DNA of 64,000 bases from Nocardioides luteus (GCF_015752315.1 NZ_JADOVJ010000001.1:2410501-2474500), one strand, 5' to 3'; positions 10,919 through 19,621 are shown, numbered from the stretch's first letter. The notes: a model not told the origin generated them from the letters alone. A program made the numbers and translations.

Positions 10919-11215
10919 ATGGTCGAACTTCTCCTCGCCGTCACCTTCGCGTGCGGGCTGGTCGTGGCTGTCGCCCACGTCATCAACAGTCGCTTCATCG
11001 CACCCGTCTACGACGTCGTGGCGAACCTCACCGGCTTCGTGTGCGCGGTCGCTGCCTCGACGCTGCTCCACCACTGGATTCCCGCGCTGCTCGCCGCACT
11101 CGCCGTCTGCTGCTGGCTGGCGCTCGCGCTGCGTACGCTGGGAGCCATCCGCCGTCGGGAACCGCTTCTCGGACAGGTGCCCCCTCATCGGGACTCCAGC
11201 GTCAGCAGCCACTGA
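10919..11215 (+). CDS. Small membrane protein, unknown
   Basis: 98 residues with about three hydrophobic segments (LLLAVTFACGLVVAVAHV, VVANLTGFVCAVAASTLLHHW, LLAALAVCCWLALALRTLG) and a basic C-terminal tail. No family recognised. The ribosome site is weak. It sits between the thiamine-binding gene and the relic of its duplicate, so it was either inserted between two tandem copies or captured there. A real gene is likely from the consistent hydrophobic pattern but not certain. Confidence 0.55.
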   Translation: MVELLLAVTFACGLVVAVAHVINSRFIAPVYDVVANLTGFVCAVAASTLLHHWIPALLAALAVCCWLALALRTLGAIRRREPLLGQVPPHRDSSVSSH

Positions 11216-11327
11216 CCGAAGCCGTTGACCAGGCTCGGACGCCTCCGCGGGTCCGGCTGGTGCTCCGGGCCGACATCCGGCCCGGTCGCACCAGCCAGCT
11301 CACCGCGAAGGTCGAGCGGATCGAGGC
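11212..11327 (+). pseudogene. Relic of a second MTH1187-type thiamine-binding gene (C-terminal half)
   Basis: Translated from 11212 in frame, the segment reads LTEAVDQARTPP then RVRLVLRADIRPGRTSQLT and AKVERIEA. The intact gene at 10563 reads ATEAVAPYGS, RVSLVLKADIRPGYEGELD, AKLERLEEA. Over about 27 aligned residues 17 are identical. There is no start codon context and the N-terminal half is missing, so this is a truncated copy left by a tandem duplication. It runs up to the 3' end of the convergent hydroxylase gene. Confidence 0.75.
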
Positions 11328-11819
11328 TCAGAGCCCGCGGGCCATCGCGTCCTGTCCGGTCTTGATGGCCTCCCGGATCCGGGAGTAGGTGCCGCAGCGG
11401 CAGACGTTGCGGATCGTGTCGAGATCGGCCTCGGTGATGGCACGGCCCTCCGCGCGGACCTTGTTGACGAGCGCGACCGCGGTCATGATCTGGCCGGGCT
11501 GGCAGTAGCCGCACTGGGCGACGTCGTGCTCGAGCCAGGCCTCCTGCATCGGGTGCAGCCCGTCGCCGGGTGCGGTGTCGGCCAGGCCCTCGATGGTGGT
11601 GATCTCGTCGTCGGCGCCGACGTCGGCGACCCGCACCGAGCACGGGTTGAACGCCTTGCCGTTGATGTGCGACGTACAGGCCTTGCAGACGTTGATGCCG
11701 CAGCCGTACTTCGGGCCGGTGACGCCGAGGATGTCGCGCAGGACCCACAGGATGCGTACGTCGTCCTCGACGTCGACGGTGACGGTCTCGCCGTTGAGCT
11801 GGAAGGTGTGAGAAGGCAT
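11328..11819 (-). CDS. Molybdenum hydroxylase [2Fe-2S] small subunit (isoquinoline 1-oxidoreductase alpha type)
   Basis: 163 residues with both [2Fe-2S] cluster motifs of the xanthine oxidase family: the plant-type set CGINVCKACTSHING...C in the N-terminal half and CGYCQPGQ plus NVCRCGTY in the helical C-terminal half. It passes electrons from the molybdenum site in the large subunit to an acceptor. It follows the large-subunit gene by 9 bp on the same strand. No FAD subunit is present, which fits the two-subunit IorAB-like group. The substrate cannot be read from sequence; isoquinoline, aldehydes or N-heterocycles are possible. Confidence 0.93.
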   Translation of the reverse strand: MPSHTFQLNGETVTVDVEDDVRILWVLRDILGVTGPKYGCGINVCKACTSHINGKAFNPCSVRVADVGADDEITTIEGLADTAPGDGLHPMQEAWLEHDVAQCGYCQPGQIMTAVALVNKVRAEGRAITEADLDTIRNVCRCGTYSRIREAIKTGQDAMARGL

Positions 11820-11828
11820 CGCAGGACC

Positions 11829-14150
11829 TCAGAACGTGTAGGCGAGGCCGTCGGTCGGCGACTCGGGGACGGGTGGGACGAAGGACTTGGGCTCGAAGTG
11901 GAGCGGCTCGTGGAAGTTGATCGGGAACTCCGTGGGCACCTTGCCGGTCGCGCGGGCGTACGCGCAGGCGACCGCGGCCATCGAGGCGGCCACGCCGGCC
12001 TCGCCGACACCGCCGGGCTGGTTGCCGTGCGACTCCATCACCTCGCACTCGAACTCGAACGGCGTGTTCCACTGGCGGGTGTAGGCCGAGTTGTCCCAGC
12101 TCGCCTCCAGGAAGTGACCGTCGACCAGGTGGTTGCTGTAGGTCAGCGCCTGGCACATCCCGTCGGAGAAGCCGCCCATCATCTGGGCCTTCACCCCGGC
12201 CGGGTTGATCACCAGGCCGACGTCGGCGACCACGACCGCCTTGGTGACCCGAGGTCCGGTGACGGCGTCGCGCACCTTCCGGTTGACCGTCTCGGGGCGG
12301 CAGTCGATCTCGACGAGCACCGCGGTGGCGCCCTTGTACTCCTTGTGGATCGCGATGCCCTGGGCCGTGCCGGCGGGCATCGAACGACCCCAGTCACCGA
12401 TCTCGGCGGCGCGGTCGAGCACCCGCTTGACGACGTCGCTCTTGAGGTACTTTCGCCGGAAGGTGACCGGGTCCTGCTTCAGCTTCTTGGCGAGCTGGTC
12501 GACCATCAGCTCGCTGGCGGTGGCGACGTCGGGGGAGTAGATGTTGCGTACCGAGCTGGTGTTGAACCGGTCGACCGCGGGCTTGGGCTCGTTGAGCAGC
12601 TGGGTGACGACCCCGAAGTTGTAGGGCAGCTCGGTGGCGAGCAGGAAGATCGACTCGGAGAAGCTCAGGTTCGACAGACCGGGCGGGAGTGCCGCCACCT
12701 CGGCCGTCAGCCGCTCGCCGAGACCATGGGTGAAGTCACAGGCCACGCTGGCGTGGCGCTGCTCGAAGGTGAGCACGCTGCCGGCCAGCACGGTCGCGCG
12801 GATCTGGGAGACCGCCATCGGGTGCACCCGGCCCTGGCGCGGCTCGTCGGCGCGGTGCCACATCAGCTTGACCGGCGCACCGAACTCCTTGGACGCGTGC
12901 GCGGCCTCGACCGCGGCGTCGCTGAACAGCTTGCGGCCGAAGGAGCCGCCGCCCTGGACCACGTTGACCGTCACGTCGGTCTGCGCGATCCCGAGTGCCT
13001 TGGCGATCCTGCCCTGGGCGTCGATCGGCGACTTGAGACCGCCCCAGACGGTGGCCTTCCCGTCGCGTACGTCGGCGACCGCGCAGTTGGGCTCGAGAGC
13101 CGAGCCGCTGCGGAAGTGGAAGGTGAACTCGCCGTCGACCGAGGTGGCGCCGACCTTGGGCACCGCGAGCGGGATCTGCCCGGCCCTGAGCTCGGCCCGG
13201 ATGTCCTTGGCCGACATCGTGGTCACGGTGCCGGAGTTCCAGGTGACGTCCAGCGCGCGTACGGCGTCGATGCACTGACCGAAGGTCTTGGCCCGGACCG
13301 CGACGCCGGTGGGGATGATCGCGACGTGGGTGACGCCGGGCATCCTCTCGATCTCGGCCATGTTCCTGATCTCGTCCGGGGTGCCGTTGAGCTCGGGCGC
13401 CCGGCAGACCATCGTGGGCAGCGCGCCCGGGATGTCGAGGTCCATCGCGAACCTCTTCTTGCCGGTGACGGCCGCGCGCGCGTCGACGCGGCGGTGCGGC
13501 TTGCCGACGACGGTGTGCTCCGAGGTCTCCTTCAGCTCGACCTCGACCTTCTCGGTCGTCGGCTTCGCGGCCTTGGCGGCCGCCTCGCCGTACGTCACCG
13601 AGGACCCGTCCGGAGCACTGATCACGCCACCCTTGGAGACCAGTTGCGCCACCGTGCCCCCGAGCATGATCGCGGCCGCTTCGAGTAGCGCCTTGCGGGC
13701 GATCGCGGCGGCGACGCGGACCGGGGTGTACATCGAGATGATCGTGTTCGAGCCGCCGGTCAGCTGGTTGAAGAGCAGCTCGGGGCGGGCCGGCGCCAGG
13801 GTGACGTGCACGTGGTCGACCGGGAGGTCCAGTTCCTCGGCGATCAGCATCGACACGGCGGTCGTGATGCCCTGGCCGACCTCCATCCGCGGCAGCGCGA
13901 AGTGGGCGTGACCCTTCTCGTCGACCTCGATCGCGATCAGGTTCGACGTCGGCGCCGCACAGTGCGTCAGGAAGTCGTTGAGGTCGTAGAGCTCGGGTAC
14001 CTGCGGCACCGATGGGATGGGTGCCGCCTGGGCGGCGGAGGGTGTCAGGCCGAGATCGGCGGCGGCGATCAGGGTCGCGCCGCCGACGACGTATCCGACG
14101 AATGATCGTCTGGAGACCCGAGCAGGGCCTTCCGAGTTGTGCGTCCCCAT
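11829..14150 (-). CDS. Molybdopterin-binding large subunit, IorB-like, Tat-exported
   Basis: 773 residues. A twin-arginine signal (SRRSFVGYVVGG, Arg14-Arg15, then a hydrophobic stretch ending SAAQA) indicates export in folded form with its cofactor. Family features include GGSFGRKLFSDAA in the cofactor-binding part and GGVGEAGVAAS near the C-terminus, which carries the catalytic glutamate of molybdenum hydroxylases. The enzyme hydroxylates an aromatic or aldehyde substrate with water as oxygen donor. The partner [2Fe-2S] gene follows; because it has no signal of its own, it is probably co-exported. The divergent PucR-type gene is the likely regulator. Confidence 0.93.
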   Translation of the reverse strand: MGTHNSEGPARVSRRSFVGYVVGGATLIAAADLGLTPSAAQAAPIPSVPQVPELYDLNDFLTHCAAPTSNLIAIEVDEKGHAHFALPRMEVGQGITTAVSMLIAEELDLPVDHVHVTLAPARPELLFNQLTGGSNTIISMYTPVRVAAAIARKALLEAAAIMLGGTVAQLVSKGGVISAPDGSSVTYGEAAAKAAKPTTEKVEVELKETSEHTVVGKPHRRVDARAAVTGKKRFAMDLDIPGALPTMVCRAPELNGTPDEIRNMAEIERMPGVTHVAIIPTGVAVRAKTFGQCIDAVRALDVTWNSGTVTTMSAKDIRAELRAGQIPLAVPKVGATSVDGEFTFHFRSGSALEPNCAVADVRDGKATVWGGLKSPIDAQGRIAKALGIAQTDVTVNVVQGGGSFGRKLFSDAAVEAAHASKEFGAPVKLMWHRADEPRQGRVHPMAVSQIRATVLAGSVLTFEQRHASVACDFTHGLGERLTAEVAALPPGLSNLSFSESIFLLATELPYNFGVVTQLLNEPKPAVDRFNTSSVRNIYSPDVATASELMVDQLAKKLKQDPVTFRRKYLKSDVVKRVLDRAAEIGDWGRSMPAGTAQGIAIHKEYKGATAVLVEIDCRPETVNRKVRDAVTGPRVTKAVVVADVGLVINPAGVKAQMMGGFSDGMCQALTYSNHLVDGHFLEASWDNSAYTRQWNTPFEFECEVMESHGNQPGGVGEAGVAASMAAVACAYARATGKVPTEFPINFHEPLHFEPKSFVPPVPESPTDGLAYTF

Positions 14151-14374
14151 GTGAAATCACTCCTGGCGTGGGCAGGGTCCGAGTTTTGTGACCACCGACA
14201 CATAGCACCATTCACCAGGCAGATCTCGGTTGGGAAGGGCGCGTCGGGAAATGTGTGAGGCCCCGACACCCGGGTTGGAGACAGATCACATGGGGCTCGA
14301 AGCGTGACCGTCGCCACACTCGCGCGTTGATCTTGTTGACGCCGCAACCGCCAGCGAAACACCGAGGGAGCGCG

Positions 14375-15610
14375 ATGAGCACAGAGCCGATCAAACGCAT
14401 CGTCGCGGGCATCAGGGAGGACCTCCCGCACACCGTGGAGCTCTTCCTGAAGCACAACTGGGACCAGGTGCCGGCCTATGCGGTCAGCCCCGACCCCGAG
14501 CTGCGCAAGGAGGTCGGCGACCACGCCGAGGCGGTCTTCCTGGCGGTGCTCACCACGCTGGAGGAGGGACGCGCGGCCGTACGCGAGGACTTCCAGTTCA
14601 CCGTCGACCAGGCGACTCGCCGGGTTCGTCAGGGGGTCGCGCTGGCCGACTTCCTGCAGGCCTTCCGCATCGGCCAGGTGGCGCTGTGGGAGCGCATCGT
14701 CGAGATCGCCGCCGCCGACCCGGAGACCAGCCGTGCAGCGCTCCCGGTGGCCTCGCACGTGATGCAGGTGATCGAGGTCGGGAGCACGGTCGCCGCCGAG
14801 GCCTACCTCGCCGCCCATCAGGTCGAGCTCGCCGAGGGCGACCGGATCCGCCGCGACCTCGTCGAGGACCTGCTCGCTGGACGAGCGGTCCGGCCGGGTC
14901 CGATGCTCGAGGTGGCCCGCAGGTGCGGGCTGGAGCCGGACGACCGGGTCATCGTCCTGATCGCGGTGCCGGTGCGGCCGCTACGCCCCGGTCGGAGCCT
15001 GCGGGAGGCACTTCGGCACGTACGCACCGAGCTGGGCCCCGCCCGGGAGGGGGTCACCGTGATCCGTCAGGAGCAGCTCGTCGGGATCCTGCCCGTCGCC
15101 ACCGGCGACGTCAGGACGATCGTGCCCGACCTGCGGCGCATCTACCGTCAGCTCGCGCGGGAGGGATTCGAGCTGGCGGTCGGCGCCAGCACGGTGCACG
15201 CCGGGCTGGCGGCCGTGCCCGCTGCGTACGCCGAGGCGGGCATCGCACGCGACGTCCTCGGTGCGGAGCCCGGCGTGATGGCCCTGCCGATGATCTCGAC
15301 GATCGACTACCTGGTGCTGCGCGAGGATCCCACCGCCCGCCGCCTGGTGCGCCCGGCGCTGCGCCAGTTCGTCGAGGAGGACCTCTCGCGCGACCGCGTC
15401 ATGATCGACACCATGCTGGCGTACGTCGCCTGCGACCTCAACGCCAAGCTGGCCGCCGAGCAGCTGCACGTCCACGTCAACACCGCCTACCACCGGCTCG
15501 AGCGGATCGCCGAGCGCACCGGCTGCGACCTGCGCCGCTTCGCCGACGTCGAGGAGCTGATCTTCGCGATCCGGCTGCTCACCGAGCCTCGCCGGACGGT
15601 GCGGGCCTAG
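14375..15610 (+). CDS. PucR/CdaR-family transcriptional regulator
   Basis: 411 residues from ATG 14375 (site GAGGGAG five bases upstream). The C-terminus carries the PucR helix-turn-helix (VACDLNAKLAAEQLHVHVNTAYHRLERIAERTG), preceded by a GGDEF-like CdaR domain; the N-terminal 150 residues are an all-helical sensor-like region. Members activate catabolic genes for purines, sugars or aromatic compounds. It faces the molybdenum hydroxylase operon across 224 bp, so it most likely controls that operon (inference). Its TAG stop overlaps the stop of the convergent gene in the four bases CTAG. Confidence 0.88.
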   Translation: MSTEPIKRIVAGIREDLPHTVELFLKHNWDQVPAYAVSPDPELRKEVGDHAEAVFLAVLTTLEEGRAAVREDFQFTVDQATRRVRQGVALADFLQAFRIGQVALWERIVEIAAADPETSRAALPVASHVMQVIEVGSTVAAEAYLAAHQVELAEGDRIRRDLVEDLLAGRAVRPGPMLEVARRCGLEPDDRVIVLIAVPVRPLRPGRSLREALRHVRTELGPAREGVTVIRQEQLVGILPVATGDVRTIVPDLRRIYRQLAREGFELAVGASTVHAGLAAVPAAYAEAGIARDVLGAEPGVMALPMISTIDYLVLREDPTARRLVRPALRQFVEEDLSRDRVMIDTMLAYVACDLNAKLAAEQLHVHVNTAYHRLERIAERTGCDLRRFADVEELIFAIRLLTEPRRTVRA

Positions 15611-15819
15611 ACCGCGGCCGGCTTCCGACCGTAGAACCAGTAGACCGCCGCACCGAGCAGGTTGGTGCTGCCCCACAGCCGCCACAGGATGCGCGGTCCG
15701 CGGATCTCGTCGTCCGAGCGCTTCTGCAGGTCACGCAGGATCACCGGCGCCACTGCCGCCTGGGCCGCGAGCGCGCCCGTGGTCAGGATCGCCTTCTTCT
15801 GCTTCTTGGTCAGTGCCAT
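15607..15819 (-). CDS. Small membrane protein, unknown
   Basis: 70 residues: basic N-terminus (MALTKKQKK), a hydrophobic segment (ILTTGALAAQAAVAPVIL), a charged loop, then a second segment (WGSTNLLGAAVYWFYG) and KPAAV. The two-helix hairpin pattern is typical of small actinobacterial membrane proteins of unknown role. Its stop overlaps that of the PucR-type gene on the other strand. Confidence 0.7.
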   Translation of the reverse strand: MALTKKQKKAILTTGALAAQAAVAPVILRDLQKRSDDEIRGPRILWRLWGSTNLLGAAVYWFYGRKPAAV

Positions 15820-15865
15820 GACGCCAGTCTTTGCCTTGGTTTGTGCTCAGTCAAGGGACGTAGGT

Positions 15866-16582
15866 CTACAGGAGTGTCGTCAGGTCGGCGGTGGAGGGGA
15901 GGAGGTGGGTGTGGGGCTCGGTGGCGAGCTGCTCGTGGGTGAAGGAGCCGGTCGCGACGCCGACGACGAAGCCCGCCCCGGCGTTGGTGCCGGCGCCGAG
16001 GTCGTTGGGGGTGTCGCCGGCGACCAGCACGCGGCGTACGTCGGTGACGCCGGTGGCCTCCATGCAGTGGAAGACGAGGTAGGGGGCGGGGCGGCTGGCG
16101 GCGACGACGTCGGAGGTGACGACGGCGTCGACGGTCGAGTCGGCGCCCGGGCCGACGGTCCAGCCGAGGCCGTCGAGGATGGCGGCGGCGATCTCGGCCG
16201 AGTAGCCGGTCTGCAGCGCCACCTTCACGCCGCGCGAGCGCAGCGCCTCGAACATCTCGGGCACGCCGGGGAAGGGCTGCGGCGGGGTCTCACGGTAGGC
16301 GGTGACGAGGCGCTCCCGGAAGCCGTCGAAGATCTTGTCGACCTGCGCGGTGCTCGGGTCCTGGCCGAGTCCGCGCAGCAGCCCCTGGATCGCCTCCCAC
16401 TTCGAGGTGCCCTTCCATTGCAGCAGCAGGTCGTGGGGGACCGGCTCGCCGGCGGCGTCGGCGACGGTCGAGTCGAGCACGTCGTAGACCAGCCCGCCCT
16501 CGTCGACGGTGGTGCCGGCCATGTCCAGGGCGGCCAGCTCGAAGCGGAGCCCGAGACGATCGGTGGGGTCGAACGCGGTCAC
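15866..16582 (-). CDS. Phosphonatase-like HAD-superfamily hydrolase
   Basis: 238 residues from GTG 16582, which overlaps the GntR stop as GTGA. HAD motifs: nucleophile Asp20 in ALDMAGTTVDEGG (phosphonatases and the phosphonatase-like group have this AGTTVD motif), motif II in VALQTGYSAE and the acidic motif IV VAGDTPNDLGAG. The cap contains two lysines (Lys57, Lys61 in WKGTSKWEAI); I cannot tell whether one acts like the Schiff-base lysine of true phosphonoacetaldehyde hydrolase. In this cluster it probably cleaves the C-P bond of an aldehyde phosphonate or removes phosphate from a derivative. Confidence 0.88.
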   Translation of the reverse strand: MTAFDPTDRLGLRFELAALDMAGTTVDEGGLVYDVLDSTVADAAGEPVPHDLLLQWKGTSKWEAIQGLLRGLGQDPSTAQVDKIFDGFRERLVTAYRETPPQPFPGVPEMFEALRSRGVKVALQTGYSAEIAAAILDGLGWTVGPGADSTVDAVVTSDVVAASRPAPYLVFHCMEATGVTDVRRVLVAGDTPNDLGAGTNAGAGFVVGVATGSFTHEQLATEPHTHLLPSTADLTTLL

Positions 16583-17337
16583 GAGATCTCCTTGAGGATG
16601 CGTACGTCGGTGCGGATCCCCGCCGCGGACGGGCGGGTGTTGTCGATGGTGAAGGTGACGCGGTCGGGCCGGTAGCGGTCGTCGGCGTACTCCAGCGGGG
16701 TGCCGTCGGCCGCCGTCGCCCGGCGGCGCTCGCGCAGAAGCGGGCTGCCGACGGCGATGTCGAGGAGGTCGGCGTCGGTCTCGTCGGCGGCGACGGCGTC
16801 CATGGTGTGGCGGGCGCCGTGCAGGTCGACGCCGGCGCTGGTGAGGTAGGCGTAGAGCGAGCCGGAGTCGGGGTCGAAGTCGAAGAGCAGCCGTCCGACG
16901 CGCTCCACGAAGGTGCTGCGCTCGAGCATCGCGGGATGGCCGTCGAGGAGGCGGACCCGGAGCACGTCGACGACCGGGTCGCCCTCGTCGATGTCGAGCG
17001 CCTCGGCGGCCGCGGCGGTGGCGCCACGCCGGGCGACCTCGATGGTGCGCTGGCCCGGGGTGCGGCCGATCTGCTGCACCCAGGCGCTGAACGAGATCAG
17101 CTGCTCGAAGGGCTGGCCGAGGGCGGTGTCGCGCACGGTCGGCGGTCGCCCCTGGCCGCCGGTGAGCAGCCCCTCGCGGCGCAGGGTCGCCAACGCGGTG
17201 CGGATCGTGCCGCGGGAGGCCCCGAACTGCTCGCACAGCTGCGCCTCCGACGGGATCGGGGCGCCGGTCGGCAGCTCGCCGCCGATGATCCGGGTTCGGA
17301 TGGCCTCGGCGACCTGGGTGTGCAACGGACTGCTCAT
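16579..17337 (-). CDS. GntR-family regulator with UTRA ligand domain (phosphonate cluster)
   Basis: 252 residues. N-terminal GntR winged helix (PSEAQLCEQFGASRGTIRTALATLRREGLL, about residues 28-57) and a C-terminal UTRA (HutC-type) ligand-binding domain from about residue 90. It is first in the leftward operon with the HAD gene and divergent from the oxidoreductase-transport operon. Two near-identical operator-like sites (17351-17367, 17440-17456) lie in the intergenic region, one by its own start, so autoregulation and control of both arms is likely. The ligand is presumably a phosphonate or its breakdown product. Confidence 0.88.
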   Translation of the reverse strand: MSSPLHTQVAEAIRTRIIGGELPTGAPIPSEAQLCEQFGASRGTIRTALATLRREGLLTGGQGRPPTVRDTALGQPFEQLISFSAWVQQIGRTPGQRTIEVARRGATAAAAEALDIDEGDPVVDVLRVRLLDGHPAMLERSTFVERVGRLLFDFDPDSGSLYAYLTSAGVDLHGARHTMDAVAADETDADLLDIAVGSPLLRERRRATAADGTPLEYADDRYRPDRVTFTIDNTRPSAAGIRTDVRILKEIS

Positions 17338-17350
17338 GCCAGCAGGCTAC

Positions 17351-17367
17351 AACTTGATCAGACAAGT
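17351..17367 (-). promoter_or_regulatory. Candidate GntR operator 1
   Basis: On the minus strand the site reads ACTTGTCTGATCAAGTT. It matches site 2 at 14 of 17 positions and contains the CTTG...CAAG symmetric arms. Centred about 20 bp before the GntR start. Confidence 0.6.
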
Positions 17368-17439
17368 GTGGGCGCTTGCATTGTGAACAGCGAGAGAACG
17401 CTGGTGAAGCGCGATGGGATGGAGGAAAACGACCGGTTA

Positions 17440-17456
17440 ACTTGTCTGTACATGTT
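17440..17456 (+). promoter_or_regulatory. Candidate GntR operator 2
   Basis: ACTTGTCTGTACATGTT, 14 of 17 identical to site 1 in reverse orientation, 89 bp centre to centre. It precedes the oxidoreductase start by about 50 bp. HutC-subfamily regulators bind symmetric sites of this kind (TGTCTAGACA-like). Confidence 0.6.
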
Positions 17457-17503
17457 TGCTCCAGGTGTTGACCGGGCCGGTGCCGGGCAGAAGTGTTCGG
17501 GCC

Positions 17504-18661
17504 GTGCCAACTCATTCGACCACCACCGACACGGGCGCTGACCTCGTCGTCATCGGCGCCGGGATCGTCGGCCTCGCGCATGCCGCCGAAGGCCTCGCCC
17601 GGGGCCTGCGGGTCCACGTCATCGAGCGTGACGAGCGCGCCGTGGGCGCCTCGGTCCGCAACTTCGGCCACGTCTGCGCCACCGCCCAGTCGGGCCAGGC
17701 GCTGACGTACGCCCTGGCCGCGCGGGAGCGCTGGATCGCCCTCGGCGAGCAGGCGGGGTTCGGGGTCGAGGAGACCGGCACCGTCGTCGTCGCCCGCACC
17801 GAGGCGGAGCTGGCCGTGCTCGAGGAGTTCGCCGCCGCCCGCGGCACCGAGCAGGCGCTCCTGCTCGACGCCGACGCCACCCGCGCCCTGTTCCCGCCGG
17901 CCACCGCGGACGTCGTCGGCGGCGCCCACCTGCCGCTCGACCTCCGCGTCGACCCCCGCGAGGCGCTCCCCGCGATCGCCGTCTGGCTCGAGGCCCAGGG
18001 CGTCCGGTTCAGCTGGGCGACCCACGTGGGCGCCGTCGACCCCGTCGCGGACGGGGTGGAGATCCGCACCAGCCGCGGAACCATCCGTTCCGCCCGGGTC
18101 GTGCACGCCGCCGGCCACGACGTCGACCGGCTCTTCCCGCAGGTGGCCGAGAAGGCAGGCGTACGCCGCTGCCGGCTGCAGATGCTCGAGGTCGCGCCTC
18201 CGGGCGATGTCGAGATCGAGCCGGCGGTGCTGACCGGGCTCTCCATGCTCCGCTACGGCGGGTTCGCCGAGACCACGGCCGCGGCCGGCGTACGCGCGCA
18301 GTTCGAGGCCACCGGCCCCGAGCTCCTCGACGTCGTCATGAACCTCATGCTCACCCAGCGTCCTGGGACCGACGGCCGGCCCGGCTCGATCGTCCTGGGC
18401 GACACCCACCACTACGACCGCACGCACCAGCCCTTCGACGACGAGTACGTCGCCGAGCTGGTGCTGCGGGAAGGGGCGCGGCTGCTCGGGGCTCCGCTCA
18501 CCGTCCGGCGTCGCTGGCGGGGGGTCTACGCGGACTCCCCGCTGACCGACTTCCTCGTCGACGAGCCGTTCCCGGGCCTCCGGGTCGTCTCGGTGACGTC
18601 GGGCATCGGCATGACCACCGCACTGGGCCTCGCGCCCGCCGTTCTCGACCAGCTGCTCTGA
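17504..18661 (+). CDS. FAD-dependent oxidoreductase, phosphonate-cluster type
   Basis: About 385 residues from GTG 17504. The N-terminus has the dinucleotide-binding fold VVIGAGIVGLAHA (Gly18-Gly20-Gly23) and VHVIERDERAVGAS; the C-terminal LRVVSVTSGIGMTTALGLAP closes the FAD site. It belongs to the DadA/glycine-oxidase-like group that includes the phosphonate-associated TIGR03364 family. Some of these enzymes oxidatively deaminate 2-aminoethylphosphonate or its N-alkyl derivatives to phosphonoacetaldehyde (recalled from the literature). This would explain the absence of a PhnW transaminase. First gene of the five-gene rightward operon. A TTG at 17456 is possible but overlaps operator 2. Confidence 0.87.
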   Translation: MPTHSTTTDTGADLVVIGAGIVGLAHAAEGLARGLRVHVIERDERAVGASVRNFGHVCATAQSGQALTYALAARERWIALGEQAGFGVEETGTVVVARTEAELAVLEEFAAARGTEQALLLDADATRALFPPATADVVGGAHLPLDLRVDPREALPAIAVWLEAQGVRFSWATHVGAVDPVADGVEIRTSRGTIRSARVVHAAGHDVDRLFPQVAEKAGVRRCRLQMLEVAPPGDVEIEPAVLTGLSMLRYGGFAETTAAAGVRAQFEATGPELLDVVMNLMLTQRPGTDGRPGSIVLGDTHHYDRTHQPFDDEYVAELVLREGARLLGAPLTVRRRWRGVYADSPLTDFLVDEPFPGLRVVSVTSGIGMTTALGLAPAVLDQLL

Positions 18662-18679
18662 TCACAGGAGAAAACCGAC

Positions 18680-19621
18680 ATGTCCAAGCTGCGCTCCCTC
18701 ACCGCGCTCGCGGGTGCTGCGACCCTGACCCTCGCCCTGGCCGCCTGCGGCGGCGGGGCCACTCCCGAGAAGGCCGCCGCGGGCGGCGAGGTCGGCCCCG
18801 ACCAGATCTGCCCCGACGGCACCCTGACGATGGGCGTCGAGCCCTTCGAGGACCCCAAGAACCTGATCCCCGTCTACGAGACCCTGGGCAAGGCCCTCGG
18901 CGAGGAGCTCGGCTGCGAGGTCGAGGTGCAGATCTCCGACACGTACGTCGCCGAGATCCTCGCCATGCAGAACGGCAAGCTCGACATCGGCCAGTTCGGG
19001 CCGCTGGGCTACGTCTTCGCCCAGAAGCAGGCCGGTGCCACGCCGCTGGCCTCCTTCGCGGGCGAGGACGGCAAGGTCTCCTCCTACACCGGCGGCATCT
19101 GGGTCCCCAACGACTCGCCGATCGAGACCGTCGAGGACCTGAAGGGCTCGACCCTGGCGCTGTCGGAGTCGGGCTCCACCTCGGGTGACGCGGTGCCGCG
19201 CAAGGCTCTCATCGACGCCGGGATCGAGAAGGACGTGAAGGCGGAGTACGCCGGTGGTCACACCGAGGCGCTCCTGGCCCTGGTCAACGGCAAGGTCGAC
19301 GCCGCCGAGATCAACAGCCAGACCCTGGCCTCGGCGACCGCCGAGGGCCAGTTCGACGAGTCGGCCTTCCGCCAGATCTGGGAGTCGGAGCCGATCCTGA
19401 ACGACCCGATCGCGGCCGGTCCGAACATGACGCCCGAGGTGTCCGAGGCGGTCCAGAAGGCGCTGCTGAACCTGCCCGCCGAGTCGGTCGCGGAGATCGG
19501 CGAGTACCTCGACTTCACCCCGCCGGCCGGCAAGCCGGCGCTCGTCGCGGTGACCGACGAGGACTACCAGCCCGTCACCGACCTGGCCGAGGCCCTCGAC
19601 CTGACCACGGACGACCTCTGA
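18680..19621 (+). CDS. phnD: Phosphonate ABC transporter substrate-binding lipoprotein
   Basis: 313 residues. Lipobox LAACGGG gives a membrane-anchored solute-binding protein. The body follows the PhnD fold: LTMGVEPFEDPKNLIPVYETL, GKLDIGQFGPLGYVFAQK, VEDLKGSTLALSESGSTSGDAVP. It binds a phosphonate (or phosphite/phosphate ester) outside the membrane and delivers it to PhnCE. Translation begins 18 bp after the oxidoreductase gene with an AGGAG site, and its stop overlaps the PhnC start by one base. Confidence 0.93.
   Translation: MSKLRSLTALAGAATLTLALAACGGGATPEKAAAGGEVGPDQICPDGTLTMGVEPFEDPKNLIPVYETLGKALGEELGCEVEVQISDTYVAEILAMQNGKLDIGQFGPLGYVFAQKQAGATPLASFAGEDGKVSSYTGGIWVPNDSPIETVEDLKGSTLALSESGSTSGDAVPRKALIDAGIEKDVKAEYAGGHTEALLALVNGKVDAAEINSQTLASATAEGQFDESAFRQIWESEPILNDPIAAGPNMTPEVSEAVQKALLNLPAESVAEIGEYLDFTPPAGKPALVAVTDEDYQPVTDLAEALDLTTDDL

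Noticed and set aside
11526..13688. Long plus-strand open frame of 720 codons antisense to the molybdenum hydroxylase genes
   Set aside because: It is the shadow of two well-supported minus-strand genes; such long reverse frames are usual in DNA of this GC content, and its composition (Arg/Gly/His-rich) is not protein-like.
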